Part shown: positions 1-7,461 of the stretch, in pieces
How the letters are laid out: each line of letters starts with the position of its first letter
How positions within the stretch are numbered: position 1 is the stretch's first letter
Source of the DNA: Rhizobiales bacterium UBA3584
GTDB taxonomy: Bacteria > Pseudomonadota > Alphaproteobacteria > Rhizobiales > Devosiaceae
Length of the DNA stretch: 17,259 nucleotides
Direction: 5' to 3'
Assembly (NCBI GenBank): GCA_002375765.1
Contig: DFMV01000058.1
Span: forward strand, 1-17,259
Program-made: the position numbers and the translations under genes
The notes under the pieces: generated by a model
The model's input: the letters and a program-made list of their open reading frames with translations, nothing else
What the model was told of the DNA's origin: nothing
The model's database searches: none

Positions 1-192
1 ACCGCGCTCGTTTCGCTCATTTCCTTGTCCGATCTGGCCTTCCGCTCCGAGCAATTGCTCAATTTCACCCAGGATTCGACAACGATCTACACGCTGGCGC
101 TGCTGATGTATTTCGGGCTGGCGCTGGTTTTGACCGCCATGATGAAGCTGCTCGAGCGGTTCGTTGGCCGCTGGCGCGCCGGAGCGAGGTAA
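1..192 (+). CDS. ehuC: Ectoine/hydroxyectoine ABC transporter permease, C-terminal part (partial)
   Basis: The window opens inside a gene whose last 63 codons are read in frame 1 and end in TAA at 190-192. The visible peptide has the usual end of a polar amino acid ABC permease: a stretch with SEQLLNFTQDSTTIYTLALL, a hydrophobic last membrane segment, then a short basic tail (LLERFVGRWRAGAR). It would be an inner-membrane subunit that pairs with the next gene product. The EhuC name rests on its position directly before EhuD and the well-matched EhuA, not on the fragment itself. The stop is 4 bases from the next start codon, so the genes are in one transcript. Confidence 0.8.
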   Translation, partial: TALVSLISLSDLAFRSEQLLNFTQDSTTIYTLALLMYFGLALVLTAMMKLLERFVGRWRAGAR

Positions 193-196
193 GAAA

Positions 197-889
197 ATGC
201 TTTTCGGAATCGCATGGGACACCTCCTCGGGCTGGGCGTTTGCCGCGTCCATATTGCCTATTCTTCTCATCGGCATGTGGGTGACCATTCAGGCCACCGT
301 GCTGGGCTTTTTCATCGCGCTGGTCGTGGGGCTGGTCTGGGCCGCGCTCAAGGCCGCACCGCTCAAGATCATTTCCTGGCCCGCCGCCGTGGTCACCGAG
401 TTTTTGCGTGACACGCCGCTTCTGATCCAGCTGTTCTTTCTCTATTACGTGCTGCCCGAATTCGGCATCACGCTGCCCGCCTTCATGACCGGTGCGCTGG
501 CGCTGGGCCTGCAATATTCGGCTTATACCTCCGAGGTCTATCGCGCCGGTATCGAGGCCGTCGCCAAGGGCCAGCACGAGGCGGCGCGGGCGCTCAACCT
601 TTCGGGTGGCCGCACCTTCACCCACATCATCCTGCCCCAGGCCATCCCGCGCATCATCCCGGCCATGGGCAATTATCTCGTCTCGATCATGAAGGACGTG
701 CCGCTGCTTTCGGTGGTGACCGTGCTTGAAATGCTCAACGTCGCCCGCATCATCGGCGACAGGACGTTCAACTACCTGATCCCGCTCTCAATGGTGGGTG
801 GGATCTATCTCATCATGACCCTGGTGGCTTCGACGGGCGTTCGCTTCGTTGACCGCGCCCTGCCCAAAAGAGGGATCCCGCTCAAATGA
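197..889 (+). CDS. ehuD: Ectoine/hydroxyectoine ABC transporter permease EhuD
   Basis: This gene encodes a 230-residue inner-membrane permease of the polar amino acid (HisM/GlnP) family, one half of the channel of an ectoine importer. I chose ATG 197 because GGAGCGAGG (181-189) lies just before it; an in-frame ATG at 164 lies inside ehuC. Hydrophobic segments are visible around residues 15-50, 74-90, 95-110, 160-185 and 193-215. The family motif RDTPLLIQLFFLYYVLP is at 71-87. The EAA loop that docks the ATPase begins at EAARALNLSGG (128-138) and runs to about 154. The stop overlaps the ehuA start (ATGA, 886-889), which indicates translational coupling. Other amino acid permeases look similar; the assignment depends mainly on EhuA next door. 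Confidence 0.85.
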   Translation: MLFGIAWDTSSGWAFAASILPILLIGMWVTIQATVLGFFIALVVGLVWAALKAAPLKIISWPAAVVTEFLRDTPLLIQLFFLYYVLPEFGITLPAFMTGALALGLQYSAYTSEVYRAGIEAVAKGQHEAARALNLSGGRTFTHIILPQAIPRIIPAMGNYLVSIMKDVPLLSVVTVLEMLNVARIIGDRTFNYLIPLSMVGGIYLIMTLVASTGVRFVDRALPKRGIPLK

Positions 890-1665
890 CCGACCCCATC
901 ATCAAGTTCGACAAGGTCGTCAAACGTTTCGACACCTTCACGGTCATCAACGAACTCGATTTCGAAGTGCAGCCGGGCGAAAAGGTCACCATCATCGGGC
1001 CGTCGGGCTCGGGCAAATCGACGGTGCTACGCATCCTGATGACGCTCGAGCCGATTTCCGAGGGCGTGGTCTATGTCGATGGCGATACGCTCTGGCACGA
1101 AAAGGCCGGGGACGGGAGCCTCAAGCCGGCCGGCGAGGCCCATCTGCGCAAGATGCGCGAAAAGATGGGCATGGTGTTCCAGCAGTTCAATCTGTTCCCG
1201 CACATGACCGTGCGGCGCAATCTCACTGAAGCGCCGACCCAGGTTCTGGGCGTCTCGAAAGCCGAAGCCAAAGAGCGCGCCGACGATCTGCTTGAAATGG
1301 TGGGCCTGACCGACCAGGCCGACAAATACCCCCACCAGCTTTCCGGCGGCCAGCAGCAGCGCGTGGGCATCGCCCGGGCGCTGGCCATGCGGCCCAAGAT
1401 CATGCTGTTTGACGAGCCGACCTCCGCGCTCGATCCCGAACTGGTGGGCGAGGTGCTCGGCGTCATCCGCCGTCTGGCCGAAGAACACGATCTGACCATG
1501 CTGCTGGTCACCCACGAGATGAATTTCGCGCGGCAGATTTCCGACCGCGTCTGCTTTTTCGACCGCGGCAAAGTGCTCGAACAGGACAAGCCCGAGGTTC
1601 TGTTCACCGACCCCAAGGAAGAGCGCACGCGCGAATTTCTCAAGGCCGTTCTGGAAGGCAACTAG
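886..1665 (+). CDS. ehuA: Ectoine/hydroxyectoine ABC transporter ATP-binding protein EhuA
   Basis: This 259-residue ABC ATPase powers the importer on the cytoplasmic face. Visible motifs in order are Walker A GPSGSGKST (38-46), Q-loop FQQFN (98-102), signature LSGGQQQR (152-159), Walker B IMLFDEP (172-178), D-loop SALD (180-183) and switch histidine H210. Between Walker A and the Q-loop there is a longer segment starting LWHEKAGDG (from about 69), which I recall as typical of EhuA and absent from ordinary GlnQ/HisP ATPases. In Sinorhizobium meliloti the orthologous ehu genes are ectoine-induced and sit beside eut catabolic genes; here the doe-type genes follow, which supports the substrate. 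The start overlaps the ehuD stop. It appears to be the last gene of the importer operon. Confidence 0.9.
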   Translation: MTDPIIKFDKVVKRFDTFTVINELDFEVQPGEKVTIIGPSGSGKSTVLRILMTLEPISEGVVYVDGDTLWHEKAGDGSLKPAGEAHLRKMREKMGMVFQQFNLFPHMTVRRNLTEAPTQVLGVSKAEAKERADDLLEMVGLTDQADKYPHQLSGGQQQRVGIARALAMRPKIMLFDEPTSALDPELVGEVLGVIRRLAEEHDLTMLLVTHEMNFARQISDRVCFFDRGKVLEQDKPEVLFTDPKEERTREFLKAVLEGN

Positions 1666-1694
1666 CCCTTCCCGACGGCGCCCGGCAGGTTTGG

Positions 1695-1719
1695 CTCACC
1701 GGACTTGGGTTTCGGTGAG
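1695..1719 (+). terminator. Possible weak terminator after ehuA
   Basis: CTCACCG (1695-1701) and CGGTGAG (1713-1719) form a perfect 7-bp stem with an 11-nt loop, 30 bases after the ehuA stop. The following bases (GCTTTG) give only a short T run, so termination may be partial and asnC might receive read-through. Confidence 0.4.
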
Positions 1720-1722
1720 GCT

Positions 1723-1752
1723 TTGTGCTGTGAAACTTTTCTTGTCTTAAAT
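1723..1752 (+). promoter_or_regulatory. Weak candidate promoter for the AsnC-type regulator
   Basis: TTGTGC (1723-1728) and TTAAAT (1747-1752) are separated by 18 bases and lie 38 bases before the regulator start. Both hexamers are poor matches to the sigma-70 consensus. The call rests on position in the 124-bp gap between ehuA and asnC and on the lack of anything better. Confidence 0.25.
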
Positions 1753-1789
1753 CTGGACGTTAGCCCCCCCAAGAGAGTAGCTTGCGCCG

Positions 1790-2314
1790 ATGCAAAAGCA
1801 TTTGGCAAAAAGGGGCGCTGCCATTCGCCAGGCTCAAATCAAGCTCGATGACCGGGACCTGAAAATTCTGGCGATCCTCCAGCGCGAGGGCCGCATACCC
1901 AAGGCTACGCTCGCCGAACGGGTCAACCTCACGCCCACCCCCTGCTGGGAACGTCTCAAACGCCTCGAAGACGCCGGCATTATCGAAAGCTACGGTGCAC
2001 GCATTTCGCTGCGTGCCTTCGGCCCGCTGACCATCGTTTTCGTCCAGATCGAACTCGAAAGCCATCAGGCCGAGGATTTCTCCCGCTTCGAGACGGCCAT
2101 CGGCAATATCGAGCGGATCGTCGAATGCTGGGCCGTGGGCGGTGGCATCGACTACATGCTCAAGATCATCACCCGCGACCTCGAGGATTATCAAAAGCTC
2201 ATCGAGGACCTGCTCGCCGCCAAGATCGGCGTGCGGCGCTACTATTCCTACGTTGTCACCGCCCCGGTAAAGGACACGCCTTTGCCGGTGAGCGCGGTGG
2301 CCGAGGCGGGGTAG
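1790..2314 (+). CDS. asnC: Lrp/AsnC-family regulator of ectoine catabolism (AsnC/DoeX type)
   Basis: This 174-residue protein has the two-part feast/famine architecture. An N-terminal winged helix-turn-helix starts at LDDRDLKILAILQREGR (19-35), with recognition region VNLTPTPCWERLKRLEDAGII (45-65). A C-terminal RAM ligand/oligomerisation domain spans about 78-155 and includes GGGIDYMLKI (117-126). In many ectoine-degrading Proteobacteria an Lrp-type gene (asnC, or doeX in Halomonas) precedes the semialdehyde dehydrogenase and aminotransferase genes, and the same trio is found here. It probably responds to an ectoine breakdown product and controls the doe genes; that is inference from context. 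The start gives 18 residues before the usual family start, and its ribosome site is weak (AAGAGAG around 1770). Its last codons run toward a large palindrome. Confidence 0.88.
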   Translation: MQKHLAKRGAAIRQAQIKLDDRDLKILAILQREGRIPKATLAERVNLTPTPCWERLKRLEDAGIIESYGARISLRAFGPLTIVFVQIELESHQAEDFSRFETAIGNIERIVECWAVGGGIDYMLKIITRDLEDYQKLIEDLLAAKIGVRRYYSYVVTAPVKDTPLPVSAVAEAG

Positions 2315-2342
2315 AGGGGCTTACAGCCTATCGGCAAAGCCG

Positions 2343-2484
2343 CGATGTGCTGGAATCCCGGTCAGGGGTGAGCGAAAATTGTGGCTTTCAAGAACCGGAA
2401 CGGAGCGTACTTCAGGTACGTGAGTACCGGAAGCGCAGAAAGGCGCTATTTGCAGCCACCCATCACCGGGATAACGGCACATCG
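2343..2484. repeat. 142-bp imperfect palindrome between convergent genes
   Basis: The ends CGATGTGC (2343-2350) and GCACATCG (2477-2484) are exact inverted copies, followed inward by ATCCCGGT (2355-2362) against ACCGGGAT. Homology between the arms continues with gaps to a central hairpin CGTAC-TTCAG-GTACG (2406-2420). The whole gap between the regulator stop (2314) and the reductase stop (2485-2487, minus strand) is essentially this element. It would fold as a long hairpin in RNA from either side and may stop both transcripts, but its length and mismatch pattern look more like a dispersed extragenic palindromic repeat. Confidence 0.8.
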
Positions 2485-3414
2485 TCAGGGCAGCGTATGC
2501 CCCGCTGCCGTAAACAGCCGATACCATTCCTCCCGGCTCAGCTCCACATCCGATCCCGCCGCCGCTTCCGCCACCCGGCTGGCTTTGGTGGTGCCCAGCA
2601 CCACCTGGATATTGGCCGGATGCCGGATGATCCATGCCACGGCAATGCCCGATGGCGTCACGCCATGGGTTTCGGCCAATTCGTCGAGCACCGCGTTGAG
2701 CGCGGGAAACCGCTCGCGGTCGCCCACGAAAACGCCATCGAAAAACCCCGCCTGAAACGGGGACCATGCCTGCAAAGTCATGGTGTTGAGCCGCGAATAT
2801 TCCAGCAGCCCGTTATCGCGGCTCGCCGATTGCTCAAGCCCGGCCATATTGGCCGCCACCCCTTGCGCGAACATCGGCGCGTGAGCGAGCGAGAGTTGCA
2901 CCTGATTGAAGATCAGCGGCTGGCGCACCGCCGTCTTGAGCAGCTCGATCTGCCCCGGCGTATGGTTGGAGACCCCGAAATGGCGCACCTTGCCCGCCGC
3001 GTGCAGCGCATCGAACGCCTCCGCCACCTCTTCGGGTTCGACCAGCGTGTCGGGGCGATGCAGCAGCAAGACATCGAGGTAGTCGGTCTTGAGGGCCTTA
3101 AGCGATTCATCGACAGTGGCGGCGATGTGATCGGCCGAAAAATCGAAATACCCCTTGCGGATGCCGACCTTCGATTGAACGGATATCTGCTCGCGTTCGG
3201 CCGCTGAGATGGCCACAGCCTCGCCGAACCGCGCCTCGCATTTGTGCCTTTCCCCGCCATAGATATCGGCATGGTCGAACACGTTGACCCCGTTATCGAG
3301 CGCGCCGTGCACCAGGGCGTCGATCTCGCCATTCTCCATTTTCGCAATGCGCATCATGCCTAGAACGACACTGGAAACGGCCCGGCCGAACGCGGGGATG
3401 TCATAGGTTTTCAT
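2485..3414 (-). CDS. Aldo/keto reductase, YdhF-like
   Basis: This encodes a 309-residue NADPH-dependent oxidoreductase with the aldo/keto reductase (beta/alpha)8 barrel. The catalytic tetrad is visible as D47, Y52 (in FDHADIYGG), K82 and H119 (in LLLHRPD). The motif GKVRHFGVSNHTPGQ and the C-terminal cofactor region VVLGTTKASRV also fit. Overall it resembles Escherichia coli YdhF (HADIYGG, HRPD, KVRHFGVSN are shared). Its physiological substrate is unknown. It is transcribed toward the ectoine regulator and divergently from doeC, so it need not belong to the ectoine pathway. The only suitable ATG (3412-3414) sets the family length. Confidence 0.88.
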   Translation of the reverse strand: MKTYDIPAFGRAVSSVVLGMMRIAKMENGEIDALVHGALDNGVNVFDHADIYGGERHKCEARFGEAVAISAAEREQISVQSKVGIRKGYFDFSADHIAATVDESLKALKTDYLDVLLLHRPDTLVEPEEVAEAFDALHAAGKVRHFGVSNHTPGQIELLKTAVRQPLIFNQVQLSLAHAPMFAQGVAANMAGLEQSASRDNGLLEYSRLNTMTLQAWSPFQAGFFDGVFVGDRERFPALNAVLDELAETHGVTPSGIAVAWIIRHPANIQVVLGTTKASRVAEAAAGSDVELSREEWYRLFTAAGHTLP

Positions 3415-3467
3415 TTCGGATCGGACCTTGGGGAATTGGGGAAAGAAAGGGGCGAGTCGGGTCCGGC

Positions 3468-3496
3468 AGAATAACCCTCTTCGCTTCGGCCATCAA
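3468..3496 (-). promoter_or_regulatory. Candidate promoter for the YdhF-like reductase
   Basis: On the minus strand TTGATG (3496-3491) and TATTCT (3473-3468) are separated by 17 bases and lie about 54 bases before the reductase start. Each hexamer matches 4 of 6 consensus bases. It sits in the 187-bp divergent gap with doeC (3415-3601), where I see no clear opposing promoter. Confidence 0.35.
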
Positions 3497-3601
3497 ACCA
3501 TGAGAACCATCGCCTTACCCCCCACCAGTTTGGCGCCCGTCTCTCCCGCTTCCCCGCTATGGTCGGCCTGGTTCCCCGCTAAACGAAGGACTCCGTGCCC
3601 C

Positions 3602-5092
3602 ATGTCGAGCCTGTCCGCCAAATATGCCCCGTCCGGCCTTGCCTCAACGCTGACCGATCCCGAGCTGTTCTGCCAGTTGGCCCATATCGCCGGCCGCCCG
3701 GTGGCCGCTGCCTCGGGCGAGGATATCGCCGTCACCGATCCCGCCACCGGCGATGTGATCGGCTCTATCCCGGCACTCAGTGCAGAAGAATCCTCTGGTG
3801 CCATCGGTCAGGCCGAGACCGCCTTTGCGCATTGGTCGGGCCTGCTCCCCCAGGAACGCTCCACAATCCTGCGCCGCTGGTATGATCTCATCATGGATGC
3901 GCGCGAAGACCTCGCGCTGATCATGACCGCCGAACAGGGCAAGCCCATTTCGGAATCACGCGGCGAAATCGCCTATGCCGCCTCGTTCGTCGAATTTTTT
4001 GCCGAAGAAGCCAAGCGCCCCAATATAGAATCCGTCACCTCCCACCTCCCGGATGCGGAAGTTGAAATCTGGCGCGAACCGGCCGGCGTTGCGGCGCTCA
4101 TTACCCCCTGGAATTTCCCCTCGGCCATGATCACCCGCAAGGCCGCCGCCGCATTGGCCGCCGGCTGCACCTGCCTTGTTCATCCCTCATCGGAAACTCC
4201 GTTTTCGGCAACGGCCCTCGCCGTCCTCGCCGCCCGCGCGGGCATCCCGGCCGGGGCCTTTAACGTGGTGACCGGCAAGGCGCCCACCGTCGTTGAACCC
4301 TGGACCGCGGACGCTCGCGTCCGGGTGCTTTCGTTCACCGGCTCGACCGAAATCGGCAAGCTGCTCTATCGCCAGTCGGCCGGCACCGTGAAACGCCTCG
4401 TCATGGAACTTGGCGGCCACGCCCCCTTCATCGTCTTTGCCGACGCCGATCTCGATCAGGCCGTCGAAGAGGCCGTAAAGGCCAAGTTCGCCACCTCCGG
4501 CCAGGATTGCCTGGGTGCCAACCGGTTCTTCATCGACCGCCGCATCTACGAAAGCTTTGCCGAACGGTTCGCCGAGGCCGCCGCCGCCCTTTCGGTCGGT
4601 CCCGGTTCCACCGATCCCGATATCGGCCCGCTGATGAACGAAAAGGCCGTCGCCAAACAAGTCTCCCACGTCGAGGACGCCCTGGCCAAGGGCGCGAAAT
4701 GTCTGACGGGGGGCAGGGTGGACGAGAACGGTCCGCTGTTTTTCCAGCCCACAGTTCTCACCGATGTGCCCGCCGATGCCCTCATCATGAACGAGGAAAC
4801 CTTCGGCCCCGTCGCAGCGCTGACCCCCTTCGACAGCGAGGAAGAGGCCATCGCCCGCGCCAATGCCACCGAATACGGGCTGATCGCTTACCTTCACACC
4901 ATGGACCCGCGCCGTATCTACAGGGCAAGCCGCCAGCTCCAGTTCGGCATGGTCGCCGTCAACCGCACCAAGGTCACCGGCGCTCCGATCCCGTTCGGCG
5001 GCTATAAACAGTCCGGCATGGGCCGGGAAGGCGCCCGGCTCGGCATGGAGGAATTCACGGAAGTCAAATATGTCTGCCGCGATTGGGCGTAA
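3602..5092 (+). CDS. doeC: Semialdehyde dehydrogenase of ectoine catabolism (DoeC/Ssd type)
   Basis: This 496-residue NAD(P)-dependent aldehyde dehydrogenase is close to succinate-semialdehyde dehydrogenases. In ectoine breakdown the DoeC/Ssd member oxidises aspartate semialdehyde to aspartate. Visible residues are N171 in TPWNFP, the cofactor loop FTGSTEIGK (245-253), general base E269 in MELGGHAP, nucleophile C303 in GQDCLGANR, and E398 in NEETFGP. The SSADH-like ending PFGGYKQSGMGREG is at 464-477. The Lys normally found before PA/PS in the cofactor pocket is His here (H194, CLVHPSSETP). ATG 3602 is preferred, with GAAGGA at 3585-3590; the reading frame stays open upstream, but that segment has no family similarity. 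It begins the three-gene operon with the oxidoreductase and doeD. Confidence 0.85.
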   Translation: MSSLSAKYAPSGLASTLTDPELFCQLAHIAGRPVAAASGEDIAVTDPATGDVIGSIPALSAEESSGAIGQAETAFAHWSGLLPQERSTILRRWYDLIMDAREDLALIMTAEQGKPISESRGEIAYAASFVEFFAEEAKRPNIESVTSHLPDAEVEIWREPAGVAALITPWNFPSAMITRKAAAALAAGCTCLVHPSSETPFSATALAVLAARAGIPAGAFNVVTGKAPTVVEPWTADARVRVLSFTGSTEIGKLLYRQSAGTVKRLVMELGGHAPFIVFADADLDQAVEEAVKAKFATSGQDCLGANRFFIDRRIYESFAERFAEAAAALSVGPGSTDPDIGPLMNEKAVAKQVSHVEDALAKGAKCLTGGRVDENGPLFFQPTVLTDVPADALIMNEETFGPVAALTPFDSEEEAIARANATEYGLIAYLHTMDPRRIYRASRQLQFGMVAVNRTKVTGAPIPFGGYKQSGMGREGARLGMEEFTEVKYVCRDWA

Positions 5093-5101
5093 GGGGTTGG
5101 T

Positions 5102-5854
5102 ATGAACGTACTCTTCGTCCTTGCTCACCCCGAGCCCGGATCGTTCAACGGCCGCCTGGTCGATATTGCGCGTGCGCACTTTGAGGTGGCGGGCCACCAT
5201 GTGCGCGTGTCCGATCTTTACGCGCAAGGCTTCGACCCGGTTGAAAGTGCCGCCCATTACCCTGACCGCATCAATCCCGAAATGTTCGCGCCCCTCGCCG
5301 AACAGCGCCACGCCTATAAATCGGGGACGCTGCCAGCCGATGTCGCAGCCGAAATCGAAAAGCTGCAATGGGCCGATCTGGTCATCTTCCAGTTCCCCAT
5401 CTGGTGGCACTCGGTCCCGGCCATCCTGAAAGGCTGGATGGACAGGGTGTTCGTCAGCGGTGGGCTCTATACCAGCAAGATGCGCTACGATCAGGGCTAT
5501 TTTCGTGGCAAGCGCGCCCTGTGCTCGGTGACATCGGGGGCGCCCGATCTTGCGTTCGTTCCCGGCGGGCGCGGCGGGGAACTGGACCAGATCTTATGGT
5601 CGATGCAGTTCTCGCTCTACTACATGGGCTTTGATGTGCTGCCCCCGCATGCCTCGTTCGGGGTTGCCGGCCATGGCTACAGCTATGTGAGTGAAGAAGA
5701 ATTCAAGCACCAGTTTGCCGCCCTCGAAGCGCGCTGGCTGCAACGGCTGTCTGGCCTGGATGACGACGTCCCGCTCGCCTATCCCGGATGGGACGATTGG
5801 GACGAGTTCGGCCAGCCCAAAGCGCTATCTCAAGACAAAAAACACGCTAGATAA
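5102..5854 (+). CDS. Flavodoxin-fold NAD(P)H oxidoreductase (quinone reductase family)
   Basis: This 250-residue protein of the Flavodoxin_2 family (NQO1/MdaB/KefF-like) probably uses FMN or FAD to pass two electrons from NAD(P)H to a quinone or other acceptor in the cytosol. The phosphate-binding start is LVLAHPEP-like ([11 protein letters not shown], 6-16). The isoalloxazine-contact segment [20 protein letters not shown] is at 96-115, followed by GGLY (120-123) and a long loop before the last strand. The gene starts 9 bases after doeC, with GGGGTTGG as ribosome site, and its stop overlaps the doeD ribosome site (TAAGGA, 5852-5857). That makes it a tightly packed middle gene of the ectoine operon. 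I know of no required flavin step in the DABA-to-aspartate route, so its role here is open. Confidence 0.85.
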   Translation: MNVLFVLAHPEPGSFNGRLVDIARAHFEVAGHHVRVSDLYAQGFDPVESAAHYPDRINPEMFAPLAEQRHAYKSGTLPADVAAEIEKLQWADLVIFQFPIWWHSVPAILKGWMDRVFVSGGLYTSKMRYDQGYFRGKRALCSVTSGAPDLAFVPGGRGGELDQILWSMQFSLYYMGFDVLPPHASFGVAGHGYSYVSEEEFKHQFAALEARWLQRLSGLDDDVPLAYPGWDDWDEFGQPKALSQDKKHAR

Positions 5855-5864
5855 GGACCACGAA

Positions 5865-7235
5865 ATGCTCACCAACGATCAGCTCGACCAGTGGGATCGG
5901 GAAAATCTGTTCCACCCCTCGACCCACCTCGCCCAGCATGCGCGCGGCGAAAGCCCCAATCGCATCGTCAAGACGGCGTCGGGCGTTTACATCGAGGATC
6001 GTGACGGCAACAAATTGCTCGACGCGTTTGCCGGGCTCTATTGCGTCAATGTCGGCTATGGCCGCACGGAAATCTCCGAAGCCATTGCCGAACAGGCCAA
6101 AGAGCTCGCCTATTATCACGCCTATGTCGGCCACGGCACCGAAGCCTCGATCACGCTGGCAAAAATGGTGCTCGAGCGCGCGCCCGAGGGGATGAGCAAG
6201 GTCTATTTCGGGCTCGGCGGGTCCGATGCCAACGAAACCAACATCAAGCTGGTCTGGTATTACAACAACATCCTGGGCCGCCCGGAAAAAAAGAAGATCA
6301 TCTCGCGCTGGCGCGGCTATCACGGCTCGGGCCTGATGACCGGTTCGATGACCGGGCTGGCCACCTTCCACAACAAGTTCGATCTCCCGCTCTCCCAGGT
6401 GATCCACACCGAGGCGCCGTACTATTACCGCCGCCCGCGCCGCAACATGAGCGAGGCCGAATTCGTCCTGCACTGCGTTGCCGAACTCGAAGCGCTGATC
6501 GCGCGCGAGGGCGCCGATACCATTGCCGCCTTCATCGGCGAGCCTATCCTTGGCACCGGCGGCATCGTTCCGCCCCCGCCCGGATATTGGGAAGCCATCC
6601 AGAAGGTTCTCGAAAAGCACGATATCCTGCTCATCGCCGACGAAGTGGTCACCGGCTTTGGCCGTCTGGGCACCATGATGGGCTCGGACCATTACGGGCT
6701 GCGCCCCGATCTCATCACCATCGCCAAGGGCCTGACTTCGGCCTATGCCCCGCTGTCGGGTTCGATCGTGGGGGACAAGATGTGGCAGGTCCTCATGGAC
6801 GGCACCGATGAAAATGGCCCCATCGGCCATGGCTGGACCTATTCGGCCCACCCTATCGGGGCGGCTGCCGGCATCGCCAACCTCAACCTCATCGACAAAC
6901 TGGGGCTCGTGGAAAACGCCGGGAAAGCCGGTTCCTATCTCAACGAGCAGATGAGCGCCGCCTTGAGCGAGCACGCCAATGTGGGCGAAGTGCGCGGCGA
7001 GGGCATGCTGTGCGCTGTCGAGCTGGTTAGGGACCGCGACACGGCAACCTTCTTTGATGCCTCCGAGAAAGTCGCGCCCCGCATCGTGGGCGAAATGGCA
7101 AAGCTGGGCGTTATCGCCCGCGCCATGCCGCAGGGCGACATCATCGGCTTTGCGCCGCCCCTGTGCCTGACCGAGGCCGAGGCCGATATCATCGTCGAAA
7201 AGACCGCCGCGGCCGTCAAATCGGTGCTCGGATAA
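5865..7235 (+). CDS. doeD: Class III aminotransferase of ectoine catabolism (DoeD/Atf type)
   Basis: This 456-residue PLP-dependent, class III (omega) aminotransferase would convert 2,4-diaminobutyrate to aspartate semialdehyde, which DoeC then oxidises. The cofactor pocket shows [10 protein letters not shown] (119-128), the YHG of WRGYHGSGL (149-157), D259 in [13 protein letters not shown] (255-267) and Schiff-base lysine K288 in [15 protein letters not shown] (285-299). ATG 5865 follows AAGGA (5853-5857) at good spacing; the frame is open upstream but overlaps the previous gene and lacks family similarity. Related enzymes act on beta-alanine, taurine or putrescine, so substrate assignment leans on the neighbours (ehu, asnC, doeC). 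Confidence 0.83.
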   Translation: MLTNDQLDQWDRENLFHPSTHLAQHARGESPNRIVKTASGVYIEDRDGNKLLDAFAGLYCVNVGYGRTEISEAIAEQAKELAYYHAYVGHGTEASITLAKMVLERAPEGMSKVYFGLGGSDANETNIKLVWYYNNILGRPEKKKIISRWRGYHGSGLMTGSMTGLATFHNKFDLPLSQVIHTEAPYYYRRPRRNMSEAEFVLHCVAELEALIAREGADTIAAFIGEPILGTGGIVPPPPGYWEAIQKVLEKHDILLIADEVVTGFGRLGTMMGSDHYGLRPDLITIAKGLTSAYAPLSGSIVGDKMWQVLMDGTDENGPIGHGWTYSAHPIGAAAGIANLNLIDKLGLVENAGKAGSYLNEQMSAALSEHANVGEVRGEGMLCAVELVRDRDTATFFDASEKVAPRIVGEMAKLGVIARAMPQGDIIGFAPPLCLTEAEADIIVEKTAAAVKSVLG

Positions 7236-7255
7236 CACCCCTCGATCGAGATGTT

Positions 7256-7286
7256 CCCGGCGCGCCGACTCAAATCGTGCGCCGGG
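7256..7286 (+). terminator. Possible hairpin terminator after doeD
   Basis: CCCGGCGC (7256-7263) and GCGCCGGG (7279-7286) form a perfect 8-bp GC stem with a 15-nt loop, 21 bases past the doeD stop. No T tract follows directly, so it could be Rho-assisted or only an mRNA-stabilising hairpin. Confidence 0.35.
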
Positions 7287-7299
7287 CCGATGAACGGCC

Positions 7300-7326
7300 T
7301 TGTTTTGGGCGCAGTAGCGTTGTAAT
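7300..7326 (+). promoter_or_regulatory. Candidate promoter of the first csp gene
   Basis: TTGTTT (7300-7305) and TGTAAT (7321-7326, 5 of 6 consensus) are 15 bases apart; using the frame-shifted CTTGTT gives 16. The second csp gene has the same arrangement (TTGCTT, 15 bases, TATAGT), with the -10 ending the same distance (12-13 bases) before the first conserved leader block. This positional agreement is the main support. Confidence 0.45.
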
Positions 7327-7332
7327 GATTAT

Positions 7333-7461
7333 TCTCATACGTTCGATGCGCTTGGCTACCTATCTGCCGGTTTTTCCGGTCACTTGGATATCCTTTATTG
7401 CAAGACGTTGGGTTCGGCGCATGTCGCGCCCGAACTATTCGCCATTCGAAAGGATCTCTAG
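7333..7461 (+). promoter_or_regulatory. Conserved structured 5' leader of the first cold-shock gene
   Basis: The leader of about 130 nt shares ordered blocks with the leader at 13529-13682: CGTTsGATGCkCTTGGCTAC, a CCGG-loop-CCGG hairpin (7367-7379), ACTTGGATATCCT (7382-7394), ATTGCwAGACGTTG, GGCGCATGTCGCG and the GAAAGGATC ribosome site. ATCCTTT (7390-7396) is perfectly complementary to AAAGGAT (7449-7455), which is the Shine-Dalgarno region, so the leader could hide the ribosome site. Long cis-acting leaders that refold with temperature are known for csp mRNAs; that this one does so is inference. Confidence 0.6.

Noticed and set aside
3428..3601. N-terminal extension of doeC
   Set aside because: Open in frame but without aldehyde dehydrogenase similarity, and the good ribosome site is before ATG 3602.
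4187..5410. 407-codon minus-strand frame opposite doeC
   Set aside because: Shadow of a gene with all aldehyde dehydrogenase catalytic residues; no ribosome site or motifs.
5847..7238. 463-codon minus-strand frame opposite doeD
   Set aside because: Shadow of the PLP aminotransferase; Gly/Asp-rich without recognisable domains.
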